A DNA stretch of 64,000 nt from assembly GCA_031310005.1 (NCBI GenBank), contig CM062381.1, positions 3,658,001-3,722,000 on the forward strand, given 5' to 3'. The notes under the pieces are model-generated. The model ran no database searches, was not told the origin of the DNA, and saw only the letters and a list, made by a program, of their open reading frames with translations. Source of the DNA: Dactylellina haptotyla. Lineage: Eukaryota; Ascomycota; Orbiliomycetes; Orbiliales; Orbiliaceae. Shown here piece after piece: positions 47,023-58,437 of this stretch. Numbering within the stretch: position 1 is the stretch's first letter; the number at the start of each line of letters is the position of its first letter. The translations under genes were made by a program, and so were the position numbers.

Positions 47023-50000
47023 TCAGAAGTCTCCTAACAAATCTGTTAATTTAGTAATCGGTCCTTCCCCTTTCTTCCTCGGAACGACCAAAGTCTTGTT
47101 CACATCCTCCGATAAAATCTCATTCCCTTTATCCTTCGCAGTCTTGATTGAATCATCGTCAAAGAATATCAACAAGTCTTCCTCCTTTTCACTCTTCTTG
47201 ATGTTTTCCTGTTTAAATGGTGCCATTGAAGGAGTTGGTGCTATCATCCCATCATCAAGATCGAGAAGGCTATCGGCCGCCAATTTCGGCTGAGCTGGTG
47301 CCTTTTTGGGATAATATTTCGTATCATTCGTCGGTAGTGGAGGAAACTCATTCGCCGCTGTCATATTTGGTGCTATCGTGTTTTGCGCTGTCTTTCGTCG
47401 CGATATAGGGTGAAGCATCGCCGGCATCATATCCGTTGTTTTCACTTCCGCAAGTCTTTCGGATAAATGATCCATATGCGCTGTGCTAACAGGCCGTTTT
47501 CTGGCACACTGTTGGCAAGCACAGTCTTCCCAACACTCGTTGAGACATATATGACCGCATTTAAGTTGCTTTTTGCATGTTTCCGTACATTTCACCTGTT
47601 CGTGTGGGTAGCTATGGTGATTATGTCAGGAAGCGTTATTTTGGCAGAGTTGGTGTATATATAGAGATGTACTTACGGATGGCAATGCAAAGGGCATCTG
47701 TGATTGCACTCAAGATAATCGCCGCATCGTTGTTTACATCCTCCCTGAATTTCATACCAATCCACAACGTCTATACAGAATTAAGACCTTAGAAAATTCG
47801 CTCAAAGCCTTAAAAGTTTAGAAGGATACTCACGCTCAATGTGTGTAACCTTTTTGTGACGCGCGCAGGTGAGTGGAAGCGCTGTACTAACCGCCTGTGG
47901 TAACCTAGAATATCACGTAAATATCGAGCTATATCATAAACTAGGAGTCGAGATACGAACCTGTGATTCATAATCTGCAAGACATCCCACCAAAGTCCGC
48001 TGACTTGAGACATTAATGCAGCGTTACCGAACATATAGAAGCCTCTTTTCGCTCGAGATAAGGCAACGCAAACACGATTTGGAACCTGTTACGTTCGGAT
48101 AGTTAGCGTTGTTTGTGCCTTTGATCTGGCGGATTCAACTTACGTTCAAGAAACCAATTGATCCATTATTATTGCTACGACAGAGGGATAAGATGACAAC
48201 CTCGTTTTCCTCTCCCTGAAAACTATCCACGGTGGCGACTCGCACTCTTTCCTTCCCATCGTTTAACCTTGGGTGTTGTCTCAAGAGCCTCCCGATTTCT
48301 CTCACTTGTCCGGTATAGAATGTTAATACGGTTATCTCACTCTGCGGAACCCCGTTATCAAATAGATATCCACAAAGGTTGACGACCATCTGTGCCTCAT
48401 GCTTGTTCTTCTTACTCAACTCATCTTGCTCTTCTGGGATTGTGTGGGCGCAGAAATAGAGATTGGTAGAACCCATACCCGGGATTGGCGGTTTGTTCAA
48501 AACTTGAATGTCGTCTTCGAGTTCCGGGTATATGGGATTTAGTATTTCGCGGATTTCTGGTCGCATACGACGCTGCTTGTTGAGCATAGTGAATTCAACG
48601 CCGTTAGTAACTAAACGTTCAAACATCGATACTGCAAGATTGTAAGGCGGCTCTTCTAAACTCCTGACGCTGCAGTGTCCCTTGAGCTGCTTGTGATCAC
48701 CGACAAGGATCAACTGTTGTATGCTTGGATAGCATGCTGCGATAAGGGGTCCTTCGAGGGTCTCGGCGGCTTCTTCAATCAAGCAGATTTTTGGCTGTAA
48801 GGCTGCCACCAAGCTTCTGTACTTGCTCACACCTGTGGTCGTCATCCCGATGAGCTTCGCCTTACTCAACGTATACGCATCCTTCTCCCACCTTGCGATT
48901 TTGAAGTCCTGTACAATTGCCGCGTACTCAACATTTATAATTCGCATTTCATTCTCGATTGCAGACATAAATGCCTTCTGGAATCTTGCGTAGATATTAG
49001 GACGAACCCTCTCTGGAATCGACCAGACATCGTCCTTTTTCATCATTTGCTCGATCATTGTTTCTCCAACTCCGGAGCTCCCTTGTATAATCTCCTTCTC
49101 ACGCCGTAGCTCTACCATAGATCCCACCAATTTGCCATCATACTCATCATCGAACTCTTCTTCGCGGTCATTAAGCCCTTCAAATGCTGGGTCTTCCTCC
49201 TCGAAGTCAAGCATATTATCAGAAGATCGGAGTACTGGAACCATATATTGGCCAACCCAGGCGTCCATCGGACAAATAGATTTTTCGGCATCGGGATTCG
49301 TTGAGGACTTAACCCATTGGTCCGATACACTAAGGAAGGAGTTCCGTTGTTCCTGTGTTATGATTTTAAATCTTAAGAGCACGTCTGGTGTCATTTTGCC
49401 TTCATCTAGAAGGTATAACAACTCTGAACCTTTTTGCGTCAAGATTCTGAACGATCGTTTGCATTGGTTGTATTTCGAACCTTGGACTTCGACCCATGGA
49501 GCGCTGGTGCGCACGTTGTAGAGTGTTCTGCTCTTAATTTTGTCCTGATCTTGTGTTCTGCCACCCAAACGGATAACGCTCGGTTCAAACTCGATGACGT
49601 GACGTAGTAGCTGATCCAATGCGTGATTGGTTTGGCATGCCACGACAATAGGAGGATCATCCCGCTTCTTGTTCGCAAGCATAACCGAAAGTGCCTTGAC
49701 ACTCACGAAAGTTTTACCGCAACCCGGAGGACCCTGGATAACCGCCAACTCCTTTGTCAGGATTCGCTTGACAGCTTCAAGCTGGGTTTCGTCCATACTC
49801 GTAGTGAGAGTTTTCTTTGTGGGAAACTTCTGGAGCACGTTGACATCCCTTAACGCGGTGGTATCAGCCTGATCATTAAAACAGGGAGTTAAATCGAGAT
49901 TTGGGTGTCTGACGATTGACTTCGGTGCTCGGATTTCTTTTTCTTGTAGGGTAAGAATGTGGCGGAGCGGGAAGTCTATTTCCATCCGTTGGAGGGCTTT

Positions 50001-51113
50001 GAGAACATGTTTGTAAGCTTCAAAATAGCTGCTTCTGGACTCTACCATAATCCAAGTCTTTGTGGGATCAATCTCCAACTCCTCAGGAAGCAGCAGCAGA
50101 TCGACTTCAAGACCCCTACGGGAATCGTAATTGAGTGAGTCTATCGGTCTAGCTGCAACTGTGGCGACTCTGATAGACTTTTCGAAGTTATCCGATGTCA
50201 GAGCGACGAGAGTTCCAGGGCACAGACGCTTGGAATTCTCCCATCGAATTCTCTTTCTCGCCCTGTTGGTTGAAAAGTTCATCTTGACACAGATGCCTTG
50301 ACTGTGGGCGAATGTGAAACCGACTATACGGCAGTTTTCGTAGATGCAAGTCTCGGGTCCATCGTCCATCGTTGTATCGGCCCTGAACCTGCCGACAGAT
50401 TCACGCAACGGCGAGAAACAGTCCTCACGAAGGAGCTCATAATGTGCACCTAGATATTCATCAACGGACTCCCAAGGTTCCTCGACTTCGTTTCCTGGAA
50501 TATCGACATCGTCCTCGGCCATGAGCTCGGCACTGCTCGGGACCTCAGGTAGGGCGCGCCATTTTAGATTGATGCCTTCGATATTGAGCGGTGGAGTACG
50601 TTCAAACTGTTCGACCAGGAGGTTTTTCGGTACGCCGCCATTGTAACGGCTTGTATTGCCACCTTTTTCATCTGGCCGCTTCGAAGAGATGATCCTCTCT
50701 GACAAGTGAGCATTCATCTCGCCATTGTTATCCATGAAGTCGCCGGACCGATCATGATTTTGTTGCCGCGTATCACCGTTCGTCCGTTTACTCTGCCTCT
50801 CCGGATGCCCTGCGATCTGCAATGGAGGTCTGTTGTGCATCGTCTGCTGCATGTTACCTCTTTTGTAGTAAAAGTTGCCTCTTGGGTTTTGGTTATGATG
50901 TTTTGGGTGAGATGAGGAACCAGGATTCTGCGGCTTGCGGTTCTGCTGCGTTGCCTCTGGCGTATCCTTGATGTCCTCAGGGTCGATACCGTATCTCTGT
51001 GCGGGAGCTGATTGCCTATTTTGCGATTTATTTCCTCTATAACCTCCTCCGCGTCCAGGCCCCAGGGCATTGCCACGTCCAGAGGGACGGCCTTGGCTGG
51101 TAGGCTCAGACAT
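47023..51113 (-). CDS. NFX1-type zinc-finger SF1 helicase (ZNFX1 / S. pombe Hrr1 / Neurospora SAD-3 family)
   Basis: Predicted RNA helicase of the Upf1-like SF1 group; family members work in RNA silencing and heterochromatin (Hrr1 in the RDRC, SAD-3 in meiotic silencing). Five exons (51113-48144, 48085-47961, 47904-47834, 47770-47677, 47611-47023) give 1282 residues in phase. The N terminus is Gly/Arg/Gln-rich and disordered. Walker A GPPGCGKT lies at about 459-466, motif II EEAAETL and VGDHKQL about 770-800, VDSFQGEE near 970, and NRVCVALSRAKRG starts exon 2. C-terminal to the helicase is a Cys/His-rich NFX1-type array (GGCKQRCGDYLECNHRC, CKKQLKCGHIC, CACQQC). The tail after about 1150 is polar and acidic. 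Transcribed toward the Zn2Cys6 gene with only 170 bases between stops. Confidence 0.92.
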
Positions 51114-52076
51114 GTTGGGGTGGGATGTGCTCTCTTTATCTATTCTTGAGCCTTGCAGAAGGCACTGAGCCGGTTAGGCGCAGCCAGCTGTCCGTTGGCA
51201 CCAGATACTTCCGCAGTGGCGAAAACAAAGCTCAGAGTACTTTTATGTATGTACCCGAAATGTTGGACGGGGTGGGATCGTGTTGTCAAGCTGTTAAAAT
51301 CGTTAGCAACACCGACGCTGCAAAAAACGTGTTGACAGTGTTGCAACATGGACGCGCGCAGACAGCATGCACAATAGAGAAGATAGAAAGTACCTGGCGT
51401 TGAGTCTGGAACCTGCCTTGGTCAATCTCGTTCTTCGGACGGATCCAATTGGGTGAAAGGAGCCGCTAAATGAATTCTGCGGGCTGCCGGAGAAAGTCTT
51501 AGGCTGGATATCGTTACGAAAGAGGTTGAAGTTAGGCAAGAATGACAAGGGCGGTCCTGCAGGTCGTTTGTGGGGTGCGAAAAGGTGGGTGTATACCAGT
51601 GTGCAACCAGCGCGCGGTTTCGCAACTGTTGGTGTCAAGTGTTGGAGTGCGCCGTGAAGTGAGGTTAGTGATGGTGAGTGAGGGGAAGAGGGATGGCACA
51701 GAAAGCTCCATTTATAAATCATAGGCGAGCTATACGTAATAAAAATACATCTACGGGGCGCTAAATGGGCTTCATATACGACGTGCAGTTCCTTCTGGTC
51801 AAAATCCTTATATGCTGCCTGAAAGTTTGTCTTATCACGCTAGTGGGAAAACGGTGAAGTATTAAACACAAGAGAACAGCAAGAAATATATATTGTGGTT
51901 TTCTAATTCTTAAGTCCCAATATGAAAATATTTGCGAAAAGAATGCAAAATTGATTCTCTCCCACAACCGATGTGATGCTATAAGGGTATAATCTGCTTA
52001 CTAAACACGAATAGTATTTCGAAAAATAAAATATCGAAAGCAAAAAACTTCGATAATGTAGATCCATAATAAGAAA
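51114..52076. other. Intergenic, helicase promoter and acyl-CoA synthetase 3' region
   Basis: Holds the upstream region of the helicase gene and the downstream region of the acyl-CoA synthetase gene, both on the minus strand. Overlapping short frames at 51140-51725 are not convincing. Confidence 0.55.
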
Positions 52077-54448
52077 CTAGTTCGATCCTTTCCCTTCCTT
52101 CAGCATTTTCTTGCCCTCTTCTACAAGTTTGAACTTCTGTATCTTGCCGCTTGCGGTCTAGAAGTTGATGTTAGCTATCGTCCTTCAAATATTAAGATGA
52201 AAAGTCCGGGTCATACCTTTGGTAGCACACCTCCCTCGAGATCTTCGATCCAGAACACAAACTTGGGCACCAGATGCCTTGCTAAATTGCTTCTAACCCA
52301 TTCTCGGACTTCCTCCTTACTGATGTTATTTCCTTCACTTGGTCCCACAAAGGCAGTCACAACTTCTCCATACTTCTCATCCGGTAGTCCTACAACTGAA
52401 ACTTCGGCCACACTCGGGTGCTCGAATAGGCAATTCTCAACGTCCAATGGATGTATATTCTCTCCACCACGAATAATCAAGTCTTTGATCCTGCCTGTGA
52501 TTTTCACATATCCCTCTGAATCCATCTCTGCCTCATCACCGGTAAACATCCACCGTACGCCGTCTTCGTCTTTAATCATGACCTCTGCTGTCTTTACAGG
52601 GTCGTTCCAGTAGTATTTTTGGAGCTACGTAGTCTCTTCGTCAGCTCAGGATAGATTCAAATTTAAATATTGGGTCTTACACAATATCCAGCTGTTGCTA
52701 GCTCTCCCTTCTCTCCGATTGGTAATACTTTGGTGCAGTCATGGATATCCACAATCTTGGCTTGTGTGTGTGGCATCAATCTACCAACCGAGCTCGTTCG
52801 TTTGTCGATTGCTAGATTATAGTTATCAGTTAAATTTGTTTAATAAGATGAAGTTAGCGTTTGAGAACGTACGGTCATCTGGGAACGTCATTAAAGAAAC
52901 AGGCGAAGTTTCCGTCATTCCATAACATATTGCTGTGGGGGTTTCCAATATTAGCAAATGAAGGAGTTTGAAAGATCTCTATGCTGGACGTACTCAGGTC
53001 AACTAAATTGAGCTCTCGATGCAACTTCTTCATTAATTCAATAGGTATGGTGGTACCCGCTGCGATTCCAGTTCTCAGTCTCTCGAACCCTCGTCTTTCA
53101 ATTTTTCCGTGTTTCAATAATTCCAAGCAAGCGATATACATTGTCGGAACACCGTATAAAGCTGTTGCTCGCTCATCTTGTACCGACTGTAGTGCCTTCA
53201 TCGGATCAAACGCCTCACTTGGGAAGACGATAGCGGAACCGTGCGTCATGCAAGCGGAGTAACCGAGGACACAACCAAAACTTTAAGAGCAGAGACATTA
53301 GATATTCCTGCTAGTTGATAAATAAATTTTAAGAGAATCGTACCAATGAAATAAAGGTGGTGGACAGACAACGACGTCTGTTTCGGTAAGCCTCATTCTA
53401 TCTCCGATAAATTTGCCATTATTCAAAATATTAATATGCGTTAGAGATGCCGCTTTAGGCATGGCTGTAGTTCCGCTTGTAAACTGAATATTGCAAATAT
53501 CATCGGGACTCATTTCTATATTCAGTGGAGCCGGGTTTGAGCCGCCATCTTCGAAGACATTCTTGTAGGATGAGAAGTATTGGAAAGTGGAAGAATCGAT
53601 ACGACCAGCGGAATTATCCACTATCACGACGTTTTGCAGGGACTACATTAAACTTCAAGTTAACGACAATGTCCCTCTTTGATTTGATTATTCCCGTAAC
53701 CAAGAGTCTTCAGAATACTCACGGGAGCAACCTCTGTCTCTACCCGTCCTGTTCCACTCTTACTCCGGCCTTCGAATCCCGGTATTATATCTTGTAATAG
53801 ACCAACATTACTCCGTGGTGGTTTGAATGGTAAATTTGTCTCCGCTGACATAATCAGATGGCTGCTCTCCAGGTGATTTAAAGCACTCTTCACCTGTGCG
53901 CTTGTAAACGCAGGGTTAAGCGGTACGAGTATGGCACCCAGTTTGAACACCGCATAATGGAGTATTGCAAACTCAGCGTTATTTCCTAGGGAAGCGGTAA
54001 CTCGGTCTCCCTTTTTAACACCAATATTTGCGAGACCGCGGGCTAATCTAGTGGATGCGGTGTCGAGTTCGTGGTACGTAAGGCGGATCGATTGATGGGA
54101 AGAAATGACGCTAGAGCGGAATAATATCAGTAATTAAGGTATGATATCGGCAGAAGAGTGTGTGAATAATATACGCCGTGCGGTCCCCGTGCTTTGATAC
54201 AATCTTGCTCAGATATCCATGACATGTATCGAGGAGGAGAGGTGGCTGTCAAGATCGAAAGTGGTTAATTATGTGTTGCGGTATGCTTTCTGTGGAAATG
54301 CAGCAGAACAGCGCACCTCGAGAGGGCCGGCGTATTTTGACTGCGTCAATAGCGTCCGATGATGCAGCTGTGCCGGCGCACGAGGAAGACACTCCAAGTT
54401 CCGTCGCTGCAGCGGCCGGACACGCTGCCCTATTCTTGTCGCTAACAT
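52077..54448 (-). CDS. Acyl-CoA synthetase (AMP-dependent ligase), probably mitochondrial
   Basis: ANL-superfamily enzyme that activates a carboxylic acid to its CoA thioester through an acyl-AMP; closest in character to medium/short-chain fatty-acyl-CoA synthetases. Nine exons (54448-54317, 54245-54175, 54110-53723, 53642-53344, 53280-52994, 52932-52873, 52811-52681, 52624-52217, 52157-52077) sum to 618 residues with consistent phases. The P-loop-like motif FTSGTTAMPKAASLTH is near 248-263; YGMTETSP near 396; TGDEAEMDSEGY and GRIKDLIIRGGENI follow; the C-terminal catalytic Lys is in PKTASGKIQ. The first exon encodes about 44 residues rich in Arg, Gln and Leu with almost no acids (MLATRIGQRVRPLQRRN), a typical mitochondrial presequence. 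That exon is inferred from phase, composition and the GPLEPPLL junction. The acyl substrate is not determinable here. Confidence 0.88.
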
Positions 54449-55786
54449 TTCGTATGAAAGTCGATACTGTTAAGTCGTCTCCCGAATAGGGATCCTCGAG
54501 TCACTACTAGGAGCAAGATGGAGCTCTATATGTCGAAGCGCCCCGATATACGCTCTATCAGTCGGACGGGTGGAGACTAAACGTGGAAGCAGAAGTCTTG
54601 GAATTCAGATCGGAGTTCAGATTCTTGATTCCAAGCTGCCGGCCTCCGTCGCAAGAAACCTAGTTTCCCCAACCCTTTTCTCGTGTCACCTCCAGTTCCT
54701 GAACATTGATACGAATAGGAGTAGCTTGCTCGCGCCTTCTAAAACAGGCAACCCGCCGCACACATTTCACCCACAGATACAACTTATCTCGAGTTCGATT
54801 CAGCGCCAAAAAAAAAAGTTGCGCAAGTGTTGCCTACTGGTCTTGTTTGTTTCCCCGCATTTTATTGGCAGTCGCGGGAGACTCTTCACATGCAGCTTGG
54901 CAGGACTAAGAGACATGGGATGGCCCGAGGACCCACTTCTGGCCAATGACGTTTCTCTCGATGCTGGGCAGGGTCTACACTGCCATGGTGTTCAATCTCA
55001 GATTGCCGAAATTGAACGCTGAATGTCGATTGGGAATTTTTTCATTTTTGTATTCAACACGTTCAAGAACCCAAAGTCAACTCTACCCATAGATTTGGTT
55101 AGAATTGGAATATCCGTTAGGCTCCTTCGGCGTCGGTTCTACTTTCCAAGTCTCTCAAACTCAAATGGGTTTCCATTGGCACATAGGGTAAATAAAGGCA
55201 ATAATACGAAATTTATATGCAAAATATACTCTACGTTTTAAAAGACGAGATAATAGGTTTCTTATCGACGTTGTTCGTCGTCTCTTCACAGATCCGACAT
55301 TACGCGAAGTGATGATTTCGAGAAAAAAAAAGTGATAAGTGATAAATATATTCCGAAAAGATACTACTTTTCACATTCTCTAGCAAAAATATCATGCGGT
55401 TTTCAATTGTGCTTGACATTTATTGCTTGCAAAGCCCCAACAGCTCAAAGCCCTTACAGCCCCTAAGCTTAGTATCGCGAAGTTTTGAATTTAGGCTGAG
55501 ATTGGGAGATATGTGGTAAAAGTTGCGTTGTGGTTGTGAAATCGCCACCAGTACCCATCGGCGGGCACCATCATGCAAGCACGAGGCTGAAGGAAATCAT
55601 GGGCGACTAGTCTTAATGTGATGACTTGCACCTACCATTCTCGATAGTTCATTTGCGGCTTTGTTATCGGCATGTGCATCATTGATTCGTTCCTTCAAAT
55701 CCCATTGAGACCAAGTGCCGTCAAATCTGTTGAATCGCACGCCGCGGGGTATACGTTTCCGTATTCAACACTGCACTGCGGGCAAG
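54449..55786. other. Intergenic between divergent genes, no supported gene
   Basis: Separates the acyl-CoA synthetase (-) and the STAND-type N-domain gene (+). Short plus-strand frames (54570-55022, 55023-55241) do not resemble proteins. Confidence 0.55.
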
Positions 55787-57965
55787 ATGGACCCACTCTC
55801 AATTACGGCCGGAGTCTTCAGCATTCTCGGTTCGCTCGCGGCCCTGGCTTTAAAAATCAACGAGGTTCAGGGAACCATCCAGGAAGCTCGCCCTGAAATC
55901 CAACATCTTACCGAGGAAGTCGATTCATTAAAATTAATTCTAAAGCAAATCGACCAACTCCATTCTCAAGGCGGCATTGCCCGCGACTTGATGGAAGATC
56001 TCACAAATGTACTCCAACGACTGAATTCTACCGTCGTGGAAACCGACTGCTTTCTTAGAGATGCCATGAAAAAGTCATTCCGAGCTGCGGCTTGGACCTT
56101 TTCCGGCAAGGCGAAATCGATCCAGTTCTGCCGACGTATAGAGTCCTACAAGTCGACGCTCAACATGACACTGGTAATTTCCACAATGTACGCACACAAG
56201 TGTTCACAAAATTTCTTAAAATCTTGAGAGACAGTAGGTTACTAGTACTAACATATCCGCCGACGTTAGATCTTCAGGCCAACAACTGCACGGAAGAGCC
56301 GACCAAATCCTCACTGGGATCAATGATATCAGAATCCGGTTACCTGGAAATGACGATTATATTCTCCAACGTTTTCTGACGGAACTTGAAACCGTTTACG
56401 AAGGTTCAACGGTGATTGGAGCCATGGATTCGGAGCCTGAGCCGGCATCACCCATTCAGGAAGAATATCCTGCCACCAATCATATTCCAGATTGGCCGCC
56501 GGAACGAGTTCAAAGTAATAACCAAGCGAACTTGAGCCCAATCCACGAGTCTGGTAGTGCTAGCGCTCCTAGTCACAAAATAGAAAATAAACTGGATAGT
56601 TTGAAGCATAGGAAATCAATATCGAAAAATTGGCAGTCCCGAGCTAAGAACCCCAAGTGGATTGTAGATTTAACAATAAACGCCAGGGTCGTCAGTGGCC
56701 TTGTCACTACTTACGGTAACCGCTTCGCAGTCTTTATTCCTGAACCTGAGTCGGCGAGTCATTGTCATGGCAAGCTGGTTTGGGGAGACATCGACGGCAG
56801 CCGTGTCAGAAACATGGTTGTCGAGTGGCAGGGCGAATACTCTTGGATATCCAAGGGAAAGGACCAGTCATTCCCACACAGCAAAACCACCGACCACCTT
56901 AAATTCCAAGATGAGAATACCCTAATCGGTGTTTTCGGATGGTTCCGCGATGCTAAAGAAATGCGATTCGTCGTATGTTGGGATTTGAATCCGGGAGGAT
57001 TACAGTTGACTCAGATTTGGATTTCGCCAATGTTTGACGTTGGTTACTGGAAAGTGTCTACTCTGTCAGCATCTGGCAAGCTTTTCTCCTATTTTAATTA
57101 CAATTACCACAATAAAGAGGCCGAAAGCGAAAAGGCCCAATTATTCATAGTCGCAGTTGATAAAAGATGGCAGAAGGTTTTGTCTAAGAAAACTGAACTG
57201 GGAGGTTACGTCTGCCGCGACATCATATTTTCTCAAAACGAGGAAAAAATCTTGATCTTTTACACTGAACTGGTCATACACGAAGAGGAGGGAACAGAAA
57301 GTTACCCTAGGTTTATAGAGGTTTGCGAGACAAAAACAGGAAATTCCCTTGCTCTCGTCGCTCTCGATGATTTATTCATTGAAACCAAAATTGGTCTCAA
57401 AGACTTCCCTTTACGATTTTTCTTCACAGGAACGAACAACAACATCCTTATCGTTGGAGGTTATTATGTGTCCCAATATAAAGACAGCGAAGCCGAAATC
57501 ACTCCAAAAGGCGAGTCGGAATGGGTCGCGGGGTCCCCATCGCCCCCCCTCCCACCACCAAAGCTACTAGCTCATAGGAATTTTTGCGCAACACTGAATA
57601 CGACCGATGGCAAATTAAGGTTCCATAGAATTGGCCCTGACGACGAACAAATTTATAGAGAACCGGTATTTGCGCCTGACGGGTCATGTTTCATCGTAAC
57701 CAGAGATGCAGCTCAAGTTCTATCCCTATCATCGTTCCCGGGTTCCGGAAAATCTCTTTATAATTACCCTGTTGTGATCGATAGCTTGACAGGCGAGAAG
57801 GTATCACGATTTGAGACCAAGAATAAATCCTTCAGGGGTAGGTGGTACGGGATGCCGTGCACCTTTGATGCCACGGGGAAGAGAATCTTGATATTGAATC
57901 AAGTCGGAAGAATCAAAGACAATGAAGTTGGAAAGTGCCGATTAGACGTATGGGAAGCAGTTTGA
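55787..57965 (+). CDS. Fungal STAND-type N-terminal domain protein with propeller-like C-terminal half
   Basis: Exons 55787-56187 and 56270-57965 give 698 residues in phase; the intron has a CTAAC branch site about 18 bases before its acceptor. Residues 1-115 match the fungal N-terminal domain of STAND/NLR proteins (Helo-like): MDPLSITAGVFSILGSLA followed by long amphipathic helices. Such domains mediate incompatibility and cell-death signalling in NLR proteins. Next is a Pro/Ser-rich linker (about 190-260). Residues 280-698 have no NACHT or NB-ARC motif. They show repeated beta-rich segments with WD-like spacing (GNRFAVFIPEPE, LIGVFGWFRD, GKLFSYFNYNY, KRILILNQ), suggesting a degenerate beta-propeller. 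The propeller call is my inference; the N-domain is fairly firm. Confidence 0.78.
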
Positions 57966-58437
57966 TCACTAGCGCATATGTGTCTTGGAAAATATTTAAC
58001 TCGGCGCTGGGCCAATATAATTACTCTATATACTACTTAATCTAACTGTTCCGATATATCTTGCCACTTTCTCTGAACCTGCTTCTGCTTCCGATGAACC
58101 AAACACGAACACAAAATAATCGCAAATTTGTGACTGGCCAAAGCTCTCGTCCAATAAAAAAATCAAATATCTCGGATATTTCATGCTTTGAAATCAATGC
58201 GAAGAGAAAAAGAGTAGCATCAGAAGACCTTGAAATAGGTCTTGGCAGATAAAATAGCAAGAATCATAAGCAAACGTAAAACTAAAGTGTATATATCTAC
58301 CCGTCAAAACAATATGCATCCGCCGGCCGGCCAGCTGTAAAAGGGAACCCATAATAGGTATCACAAACTCCATCGTTAACATCGTAACTATTATCATACT
58401 AAATATTGTCTTCACTAAAAATCCGTTCGCATTCAAT
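57966..58437. other. Short convergent spacer
   Basis: Between the 3' ends of the STAND-type gene (+) and the kinase gene (-). No gene; small frames only. Confidence 0.6.

Noticed and set aside
54570-55022. 150-codon plus-strand frame between divergent genes
   Set aside because: Contains an A run and no domain; sits in promoter territory.
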